Source: an uncultured Luminiphilus sp.
Lineage (GTDB): Bacteria; Pseudomonadota; Gammaproteobacteria; Pseudomonadales; Halieaceae
DNA: 64,000 nucleotides
Reading direction: 5' to 3'
Assembly: GCA_943840615.1 (NCBI GenBank)
Contig: CALSVI010000012.1
Span: 35,224 to 99,223 of the forward strand
Below the pieces are notes generated by a model. The model saw only the letters and a program-made list of their open reading frames with translations, made no database searches and was not told where the DNA came from. The position numbers and the translations under genes are program-made. The first letter of the stretch is position 1. The number at the start of each line of letters is the position of its first letter. Positions 57,282 to 64,000 of this stretch are shown here, one piece after another.

Positions 57282-57896
57282 ATGAATCCCGAGCTGTTGT
57301 GGGTGTTTATTCCCACGATTGCCGCCATCTCCCTGACGCCGGGCATGTGTATGACCCTGGCTTTTACCCTCGGGCTATCGCAGGGTTACCGGCAAACACT
57401 GTGGATGATGGGGGGCGAGCTGGCCGGCGTGGCCACCGTGGTGATCAGTTGCGCGCTGCTCCTTGCCTGGATTCAGTCCCTGTCCGATCTCTACTTCACT
57501 CTGCTCGCCTTAGTCGGCGGTAGCTATTTGCTGTGGGTGGCCTACAGGCTCTGGACGCAGCCTGCTCAGTTTGAGCGCGATGAGGGGCCAGCTCGACTCG
57601 CACCGCTGGCCTTGCTGAGCCTAGGGTACGTTACGGCCGTGATGAACCCGAAAGGCTGGGGCTTCATGATTGCCCTGTTACCCGGTTTCATGTCGCCAGA
57701 CTATTCGATCGCCGGGCAGCTCAGCGTCTTTCTCGGGGTCATCCTGCCCTCTGAGTTTATCTCGATGAACCTCTATGCAACCGGCGGAAGTGGCTTGCGA
57801 CGGTTCCTCAGCACCGATACGCACCTTGCTCAAATCAATAAAGTCGCCGCCACGCTGATGGTGCTGGTGGCAGTGCTGATGCTCGTTAATGTTTGA
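57282..57896 (+). CDS. LysE/RhtB-family amino-acid exporter
   Basis: Inner-membrane exporter of 204 residues with five to six helices. The family signature is PTIAAISLTPGMCMTLAFTLG at the start with GYRQTLWMMGGELAGVAT, and AVMNPKGWGFMIALLPGF in the second half. It is last of three small genes and ends 20 bases from the convergent carotenoid oxygenase. It probably exports an amino acid or related small molecule, unspecified. Confidence 0.9.
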   Translation: MNPELLWVFIPTIAAISLTPGMCMTLAFTLGLSQGYRQTLWMMGGELAGVATVVISCALLLAWIQSLSDLYFTLLALVGGSYLLWVAYRLWTQPAQFERDEGPARLAPLALLSLGYVTAVMNPKGWGFMIALLPGFMSPDYSIAGQLSVFLGVILPSEFISMNLYATGGSGLRRFLSTDTHLAQINKVAATLMVLVAVLMLVNV

Positions 57897-57916
57897 GCCG
57901 CGGCGCTCCGCTATTC

Positions 57917-59422
57917 TCAGACGCCTGGCGCCCAGCTGGCGTGGAATCCAAATGGCACTCGCTGGGGCAGGGTGACACGCGCCATCGGTCCCACTGCTAC
58001 ATCGGTCGCATCAAACACCAGACAGTGAGATGACCAGTCCCTCGGATTCGTGACCAAGGTGATCACATACCCGTCATCCTCCGGGTGTTCCCGGGTCGCA
58101 CCGACCTTGGGGACATACACGGCCTCACTACCGAAAACACCTTCTCCATAATCCCATTGCTGCCGACAACCGGTCTCGTTGTCGTACTTCACCAGTCCGG
58201 TAAAGCGTAGGGTGTGCCCTCCTTCGTGGAGCAAGGGAATACGCTGATGGTAGGCGTAGCGGCTCTTCACGCCGGCGTAAAGTGGGTTGGTTTTATTAAA
58301 TTCGGTATTGAGATCGTCAATATCGTTCTCGCGCACTTCTCCGGTGCGCAAATTGAAACGCCAGCGATAATTGTTTGCCTCGAGACGCATATAAGCCAGC
58401 ATATGCGAGAGCTCACCTTCCTCACCCGTCGCCGAGGGCATAGGGTTCACTGATCGACAGCCATCCATCACCACCCAATCACCCTCTTCCCAGCAATTGC
58501 TGACATGCAGGACATAGCAGGGCTCGCACTCAAACCAGCGGATCTGATCGCCGCGACCATGGCGCGGAATGAGTCCGAATCGGGTTGGAATATCGCGGTG
58601 GAAGGTCAGTACTCGCAGCTGGTGTCGCTGCAGCACCTTGGGGTCATGGAAAAAGGGCAAGTCGTGCAGAATAGTGTAGTTGGATGTAAAACCAATATCG
58701 TGGGGCAGCCGCGGACCCGGAAGATCAATGGCCTCCTCATGCAACAGCTTGCCGGAGGCATCTGCCACGCCATAGGTCATATACGGTGGCTCATCACCGT
58801 AATCAAAAAACAGGAGCTCCCCCGTGTTCCAATCCACCTTGGAGTGCGCCGACAAACGGCGCTGGCTCCGTCCCTCAAGCTCGAAGTAGCCCTCGGTTTC
58901 CAACGTCTGGGGGTTCAGCCGATAAGGATGCCCGGCGTTGTACCACAGCGTCATCAGACCTCCCGCGTAATAGAACAAATCCGTATTCGAGGTGTCCTTA
59001 ATCCCGAAAGGCGAGGTAGTAAAGTCGAAGGGCCCCATTACCCCGTTAGAAGCGCAATGGCCTGCCCCCCGCTCCTCGGCGAAAGCAATGGTCTCGACGT
59101 AGCGATTGCGGTAACTGGCCTGTCCCTCACAAAACGACACAGCGTGGACCATGCCGTCGCCATCAAACGGGTGATAACGGTTACCCGGCTGGTGCACGGG
59201 GTTGGGACCATTGCGGAAATAAGTGCCCAGTAAATCAGTGGGCAGGGTTCCCTCTACGCGCAGCCCGGACTCACTCAGTTGAAGCGTGGTCGGCGCATAG
59301 ACCCCGTGTAAATAAGGGTTATCCAGCCCGTAGATCCAAGGCTGGGTATGCTCAAACTCTGTGACACCGCCGATACATCCGTCGGTAACCGGATAAGCGG
59401 GTAAGTGCAGTGCGTGGTTCAT
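57917..59422 (-). CDS. Carotenoid cleavage oxygenase (RPE65/lignostilbene dioxygenase family)
   Basis: Seven-bladed propeller with an Fe(II) held by four histidines; about 501 residues. The propeller motifs are GTYFRNGPNP, HPFDGDGMVHAVSF, SAHSKVDWNTGELLFFDYG, LPHDIGFTSNYTILHDLPFF and the final FGFHASWAP, containing the expected His ligands. It cleaves conjugated double bonds of carotenoids, apocarotenoids or stilbenes. It is divergent from the TonB receptor at 59.8 kb and near remnants of acyl-CoA metabolism, so an apocarotenoid or lignin-like aromatic is a candidate substrate. Confidence 0.93.
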   Translation of the reverse strand: MNHALHLPAYPVTDGCIGGVTEFEHTQPWIYGLDNPYLHGVYAPTTLQLSESGLRVEGTLPTDLLGTYFRNGPNPVHQPGNRYHPFDGDGMVHAVSFCEGQASYRNRYVETIAFAEERGAGHCASNGVMGPFDFTTSPFGIKDTSNTDLFYYAGGLMTLWYNAGHPYRLNPQTLETEGYFELEGRSQRRLSAHSKVDWNTGELLFFDYGDEPPYMTYGVADASGKLLHEEAIDLPGPRLPHDIGFTSNYTILHDLPFFHDPKVLQRHQLRVLTFHRDIPTRFGLIPRHGRGDQIRWFECEPCYVLHVSNCWEEGDWVVMDGCRSVNPMPSATGEEGELSHMLAYMRLEANNYRWRFNLRTGEVRENDIDDLNTEFNKTNPLYAGVKSRYAYHQRIPLLHEGGHTLRFTGLVKYDNETGCRQQWDYGEGVFGSEAVYVPKVGATREHPEDDGYVITLVTNPRDWSSHCLVFDATDVAVGPMARVTLPQRVPFGFHASWAPGV

Positions 59423-59549
59423 AAGCGTCTCCGCGCCAGATACCTGCGGCTGAATCTACGGGAGCGTAACAGGGAAAATTCCTTTCTCGCAACGTGGGAT
59501 CGCCGTATCTCGACCGGTCCATCGCCAATCGATTGACTCAGGTGGCGAG

Positions 59550-59612
59550 GTGCTACAGGAAGCGGCTCAGCAAGCTGCCATAGAGCCGACGCAAATTGAG
59601 GTGGGACACGAT
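59550..59612 (+). pseudogene. Remnant of thiolase N-terminal coding sequence
   Basis: Fifty-nine bases match the intact thiolase gene at 62853-62911 with only about five differences, translating to LQEAAQQAAIEPTQIEVGHD, then a stop, versus LQEAVQQAAIEPAQIEVGHV. Weaker similarity with indels seems to extend left to about 59480. It is a broken copy lying just upstream of the TonB receptor, evidence that this region was once duplicated. Confidence 0.85.
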
Positions 59613-59750
59613 TGACCTGCGCGCAAAGCGCTCCCAACTTTTTCTTATAGGCCCACAAATCGCGAGCAGCGCTTGCGATCAGTCCATTGGGGGGCCTACG
59701 TCCATTTGATTCCGCAAACCTGAACGAGCAGGCAAGATGTATTAGTATTA

Positions 59751-59763
59751 CTATCAGTGATAG
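59751..59763. promoter_or_regulatory. tetO-core-like palindrome before TonB receptor
   Basis: CTATCA-G-TGATAG is a perfect six-base inverted repeat around a central G, identical to the core of the classical TetR operator. It lies 17 bases before a TATATT -10 candidate and about 40 bases before the receptor start, overlapping the expected -35. It is probably bound by a TetR-type regulator not in this window. Confidence 0.55.
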
Positions 59764-59802
59764 AACACATCTCTACAAGATATATTGCAATAAGGATCTG
59801 CC

Positions 59803-62432
59803 ATGAAATTCCCTAGAAACCGCATTGATTTGAGCGTCGTGCTGACGGGCGCGCTGATCGCCTTGCTGCCTCTTACTGTGGCGGCACAACTCGAAGAAGT
59901 TGTGGTCACCGCCAACAAACGAGCCACTAGTCTGCAGGAAATACCCTTAGCGATCAGCGTTGTGGACGCTCAAATCGTCCAGCGTTCGGAAATTCGCGAC
60001 CTGCTCGACCTTCAGTCGGTCGTGCCATCATTGCGCGTGCCTCAGTTTCAGAACTCCGTGCAAACCAACTTCGTTATCCGCGGGTTTGGCAATGGTGCCA
60101 ACAACCCAGGCATCGAGCCTTCTGTCGCCGTATTTATCGACGGCGTGTACCGCTCTCGCTCGCTGTCACGCATTTCTGACCTACCCAATATCGAACAGAT
60201 AGAGGTACTGAGGGGACCCCAGAGTACCCTCTATGGTAAAAACGCCTCCGCCGGTGTGATTTTGGTGAACACTGCAAAGCCCAAATTTGAGACCACAGGT
60301 CACATCGAGGGAGGTGTTGGTAATTACAAACCAACGCTCCGTTCGCGGCTACGTTACTGGCCCTCTGACTGACTCGATTGCCGCCAGCTTCGGGGGATCA
60401 ACCCTGCAACGCGACGGCTACTTTGACAACGTCGCACTGGATACCGAACTGAATGACAGAGATCGATGGGCGCTCAGAGGCGAGTTGCTGTTTGAAATCA
60501 GCGAATCCACAGATCTCCGGGTCGCAGTCGACTTCGACGAATTGGAAGAGGCGTGCTGCGGCACGGCGAACCTATTCGATGGCCCGGCTGGCGGCGCTTT
60601 GGCCGCGCTGTCAATTGTCCCCGGCACTGCTTATAGCACTGAACCCTATGAGTACGAAACGTACTTGAATCAGGATCCCATGACCAAAGCGGAAAACGGC
60701 GGCATCACCGTCGACTTTTCCACTGAGATCGGTGACTTAACTTTTAGATCAATCACCGGCTACAGAGAGTCAAAAGTCGATAATGAAAACGAAGATATCG
60801 ATTACAGCGCCGCAGACGCGATCGGCAACCAGCGCTACCTGACTGACATCGACACCTTCACACAGGAATTCCGACTCAGTGGCACTAACGGTGCCATGGA
60901 CTGGTTGGTGGGGTGCTTTTTACTACGATGAAAGCATCTACTTTGAAAGTGATATCGACTTCGGCACACAGTGGAGAAACTACGCCAACATTCTTGTGGG
61001 CGGCAGTCCCGCCGCAGGTGAGGCGGTCATTGGTGGACTGGAAGCTTTACTGGGTTATCCCACGGGCACCTTCTTTGAGCCGGGCACGGGCGTGTTGGAA
61101 ATGGCCACAATGGACAACGAGACAATGTCGGTATTCGGTCAAGCCTCCTTCGATTTGACTTCACGCACTCGACTCACCTTGGGCTTTAACTATTTAGATG
61201 ACGAGAAAGATGTGGGCATATCCCAAATCAATGACGATTGCCTTCTCAAAGCTCGCTCTGGACGGCACGGATGGTGCAACGGCGCTAACCAATGCGGGCT
61301 ACCTGGGGGCCTTCCCCAGTGCCTTTGCGGCAACCTTCGGGTTACCCTTCACACCCCGATAATGCCGCCTTGGTAGGCTCATCACCTGCGGGGGCTGCTG
61401 GGCTACAGCAGCTTCAAGCAGGCGTTTTGGGTCAAGTCGCAGCAGCCGTTGCAATGGCAGATCTATCTGACCCGACTCAGAATCCGTTCCTCGGTCTCCA
61501 GGCACTGCAGTTTTTGCCACAAATGCTTGAGCTACCCAATGCAGCGGATGACGGCACATCCGCAGATGAAAAGTTCACCTACACCGCGAGCATCAACCAT
61601 GAATTTTCAGATCAACTCAATGTGTATCTCACCTATGCTACTGGCTACAAAGCGACCTCTTGGAATCTGTCCAGAGATACTCGCCCCACGCAAGGCGAGT
61701 ATGACGCGCTGGTTTCGGCAGGCGTAGCACTCCCTAACAACCTAACTATCGGGACGCGCCTTGCGGGCCCAGAAGAATCTGAGGTTTTGGAGCTGGGGCA
61801 TCAAGTACAACGCGCAATGGGGGTATATCAACGCCGCGTTCTTTAACCAAACTATTGAAGGATTCCAGTCGAACGTATTCACCGGCGCCGGCTTTAACCT
61901 AGCCAACGCCGGCGAGCAGTCTGTGGATGGTGTTGAGGTCGACGTGATGCTGCAACCCACCGAGCGCTTGTCACTGGGCGTATCGGGGACCTATCTTGAC
62001 CCCTTCTACGACGCGTTCGTTGGCGCCAACGTTGGCGGAGCGGCCGAAGATTTAAGTGGTACCAAACCCGGCGGCATCCCAGAACTGACGTTGAGCTTGA
62101 TCGGATCTTACGACTTCACCATCATGGGTATGGACGCTTGGATTCAGGCTGATTACCGGTACGATAAGGAAGTCGACATTCAGGATGGTGGTGATCAGTC
62201 TGCCACAAATATCTTGCTCGAAACAACGGGCAGTCGCACACGTGAGGTCGGTTTATTAAACGCCAGCGTGGGTATCGCTAAGAACGGTTGGGAGTTTCGG
62301 GTGTGGGGCAGGAACCTGACGAATGACGAGTATTTGATCACTTGGTTCCCCTCTGTGGCCCAGACTGGCAGCTTCTCCGGTTACCCCAACCAACCTCGTA
62401 TGTGGGGCGCCAGCATCAGAAAGAGCTTCTAA
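59803..62432 (+). pseudogene. TonB-dependent receptor, multiply frameshifted
   Basis: Outer-membrane receptor recoverable over five or six frames. It starts with a signal peptide ending TVAAQ, then LEEVVVTANKRATSLQEIP (TonB box), VFIDGVYRSRSL and EVLRGPQSTLYGKNASAG (plug). It continues YVTGPLTDSIAASFGGSTLQ, FGQASFDLTSRTRLTLGFNY, NVYLTYATGYKATSWNLS, IKYNAQWGYINAAFFNQ and ends WGASIRKSF with terminal Phe. Breaks lie near 60325, 60910, 61230, 61360 and 61790. The combined length of about 875 residues suits the family. All parts are well conserved-looking, so the damage is recent or an artefact. Confidence 0.82.
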
Positions 62433-62755
62433 AACAGGCTCATGTTACTGCGCTGCCTGAAGTTCACTGCGGCAGCGCAGGATCCCCCCTCATTTCACCC
62501 AGATCGGAGAGGGTGCCGTGTGCGCCTACCCCGACCCTTCTCTGAGAGAAGGTCTGCGCCTGCAATCGTCGCAGCAGATCCCAATGCGCCGCCATTACTC
62601 TACGATCTGTGTGCCTATTTTCTCGATCATAGTGTGGCAAAATTCAAACTGTCTGAGCGGCTACACTCTATCGCCGCGCTACCACGTAACCCCATGGGCA
62701 AGGTGGTTCGCGCGCACTTGTAGACTCTGCTCTCGACACATGAGGAGAACACCTG
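62433..62755. other. 323-base region with acyl-CoA ligase remnant before thiolase
   Basis: No complete gene. The right half holds the end of a broken acyl-CoA synthetase. A seven-bp hairpin CCTTCTC-TGA-GAGAAGG (62536-62552) overlaps its left edge. The thiolase ribosome site GAGGAG is at 62741-62746. Confidence 0.55.
62546..62723 (+). pseudogene. Remnant of AMP-dependent acyl-CoA synthetase C-terminus
   Basis: About 55 codons matching the end of the AMP-binding family: GEKVCA-like EKVCA in one frame, then AIVAADPNAPPLLYDLCAYF, VAKFKLSERLHSIAAL and the catalytic-lysine tail PRNPMGKVVRAHL to a stop at 62721-62723. The rest of the gene is missing. Its position just before the thiolase fits an ancestral ligase-thiolase operon, now interrupted. 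Confidence 0.8.
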
Positions 62756-63991
62756 ATGCACGCGCCGATCTATATTCTTGGCGGTAGCCAAACCGATTTC
62801 GCCCGCAACTGGGCGCGAGAAGGCCTGGAAATTTACGACCTGTTCGCCGACGCGCTGCAGGAAGCGGTTCAGCAAGCTGCCATCGAGCCGGCACAAATTG
62901 AGGTGGGACACGTTGGTAACTTCGTGGGCGACTTGTTCACGCGGCAAGGCTTAATCGGCGGTTTTTTTGGGCAGGTGTACCCCGAGCTCGGTAACCTGCC
63001 CACCGCGCGGCATGAGGCGGCCTGTGCCTCGGGGTCAATGGCGATTTTAGCCGCCATGCGCGATATTGAGGCAGGTCACTACGACGTAGCCTGCGTCGTC
63101 GGGCTCGAGCTAATGCGCAATGTAGATGGTCGAACCGGTGCCGAATACCTAGGCGCTGCGGCTTGGCAGGGGCACGAGGCCACCACCTGTGACTTTCCCT
63201 GGCCCTTCCTGTTCGATCGCATCACTCAGGAATACGACGCGCGCTATGGCATTGCCGACGAACCGCTCACTCGTATCGCCGAGATTAATTTTGGCAACGC
63301 CAAAAAGAATCCCCGCGCCCAAACCCGGGATTGGGCGTTTGCCGATGGCAGTTTTGGTCACGACCCCGCGCTCAACCCCTCCGTCGAGGGGCGGGTCCGC
63401 AAACTTGATTGCGGACAGATTACCGACGGTGCCGCCTGTGTGATTCTCGCCAGCGAACGCTTTGCCAAGGCCCACTGTGAGCAACAGCGCATTGCGCTTT
63501 CAGATATACCCCGTATCAAAGGCTGGGGGCACCGCTCGGCGCCGATCCTGCTGGAAACCAAACTCGCAGCCTCCAAGGATCAGGCACTAATATTCCCTCA
63601 TGCAGCACAAGCACTGAGCGACGCCAGAACGCGGGCCGGCATGGCCAAGATCACTGATCTTGATGGGCTGGAAACTCATGACTGCTTCACCATCACCGAA
63701 TACATGGCGATTGACCATTGCGGGCTCACCGCACCCGGCGAGAGCTGGAAGGCGGTGGAAGAGGGCCGCATCACTCGCGATGGTGATTTCCCCATTAATC
63801 CCAGCGGCGGTCTGATCGGGCTCGGCCATCCTGTCGGAGCCACCGGCGTTCGGATGGTTCTGGACTGTGCCCGGCAAGTGACCGGCCGGGCCGGGGATTA
63901 CCAGATCGCCGATGCCGAGAATTTAATCACCTTCAATGTGGGCGGCAGCACGACGACCTGCGCCAGCTTTGTCGTAGGCGTCGGTTCGTGA
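62756..63991 (+). CDS. Thiolase-family acetyl-CoA acyltransferase
   Basis: Condenses or cleaves acyl-CoA chains; 411 residues, SCP-x/type II-like. The nucleophile Cys is in RHEAACASGSMAI near residue 90, and the C-terminal active site reads NPSGGLIGLGHPVGATGVRM with a further Cys in LETHDCFTITEYMA. Strong GAGGAG lies nine bases before the ATG. It stands after remnants of an acyl-CoA ligase, suggesting that it once had a ligase partner in a side-chain beta-oxidation operon, for example of steroids or apocarotenoids. It is complete in the window. Confidence 0.92.
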   Translation: MHAPIYILGGSQTDFARNWAREGLEIYDLFADALQEAVQQAAIEPAQIEVGHVGNFVGDLFTRQGLIGGFFGQVYPELGNLPTARHEAACASGSMAILAAMRDIEAGHYDVACVVGLELMRNVDGRTGAEYLGAAAWQGHEATTCDFPWPFLFDRITQEYDARYGIADEPLTRIAEINFGNAKKNPRAQTRDWAFADGSFGHDPALNPSVEGRVRKLDCGQITDGAACVILASERFAKAHCEQQRIALSDIPRIKGWGHRSAPILLETKLAASKDQALIFPHAAQALSDARTRAGMAKITDLDGLETHDCFTITEYMAIDHCGLTAPGESWKAVEEGRITRDGDFPINPSGGLIGLGHPVGATGVRMVLDCARQVTGRAGDYQIADAENLITFNVGGSTTTCASFVVGVGS

Positions 63992-64000
63992 AAGATGTTT

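Larger units (their letters stand above)
59423..59802. promoter_or_regulatory. 380-base divergent region with thiolase remnant and operator
   Basis: Between the carotenoid oxygenase and the third TonB receptor. It holds a decayed thiolase fragment on the plus strand, a palindromic operator-like site, a TATATT at 59781-59786 suitable as a -10 element for the receptor, and AAGGA at 59792-59796 as its ribosome site. There is no complete gene. Confidence 0.6.

Noticed and set aside
62536..62552. Seven-bp hairpin CCTTCTC-TGA-GAGAAGG as a terminator of TonB receptor 3
   Set aside because: It lacks a U-run, lies over 100 bases after the stop, and overlaps the coding remnant of the acyl-CoA ligase.

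Overview
The window looks like chromosome of a marine gammaproteobacterium with moderately high G+C. It encodes three TonB-dependent receptors and many oxygenases: Rieske, P450, 2-oxoglutarate/Fe(II), PhyH-type and carotenoid cleavage. It also carries BCCT and SSS osmolyte/sugar symporters, a GcvT-family protein that reads like DMSP demethylase DmdA, and a BciA-like 8-vinyl reductase of bacteriochlorophyll synthesis. Together these suggest an OM60/NOR5 (Halieaceae)-like bacterium, perhaps an aerobic anoxygenic phototroph. That placement is inference from gene content; no rRNA or tRNA gene was seen.

Layout. 0-7 kb: partial glutathione S-transferase, dinB, a Rieske oxygenase with an AhpD/CMD-like partner, cupin, agmatinase, cytochrome P450 and an exported alpha/beta hydrolase. 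7-10 kb: a His/Glu-rich TonB receptor (probably metal uptake, frameshifted) with a small secreted His/Cys protein. 10-18 kb: a Tat-signal aminotransferase and methyltransferase, a homocysteine S-methyltransferase, a TPR-sulfotransferase and a second TonB receptor. 18-24 kb: an enolase-superfamily dehydratase with a zinc alcohol dehydrogenase, a flavoprotein, PhyH and a class C beta-lactamase-like hydrolase.

24-33 kb is the methylated-amine core. One minus-strand operon holds a phosphodiesterase, an undescribed 41-residue membrane protein, a GMC (choline dehydrogenase-like) oxidoreductase and a divergent BCCT carrier. A second holds gamma-butyrobetaine dioxygenase, a BKACE cleavage enzyme, L-carnitine dehydrogenase and a glycerophosphodiester phosphodiesterase. 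This is a route from gamma-butyrobetaine through carnitine and dehydrocarnitine to betaine. A second BCCT carrier paired with a TauD-type dioxygenase sits at 39-41.6 kb, and methyl-group acceptors occur at 12 kb, 50.4 kb and 53 kb (DmdA-like).

33-64 kb: M20 peptidase; an SDR, quinone reductase and double alpha/beta-hydrolase fusion operon; an SSS symporter, Gfo/Idh and aldo-keto reductase operon; a TetR, RND efflux and homocysteine methyltransferase operon with a clear operator palindrome; an MFS carrier; the DmdA-like gene; PsiE; a phosphopantetheinyl transferase; bciA; small membrane proteins; a carotenoid oxygenase; a third TonB receptor; and a thiolase. The third receptor is flanked by decayed pieces of a thiolase (left) and an acyl-CoA ligase (right), evidence of an old duplication.

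A striking feature is the number of reading-frame breaks: at least 20 single-base-type indels in otherwise well-conserved genes, concentrated at 29.4-30.7 kb and 60.3-61.8 kb. Either the sequence carries many base-calling errors or several genes are decaying. Affected genes are marked and their reconstructed extents given.
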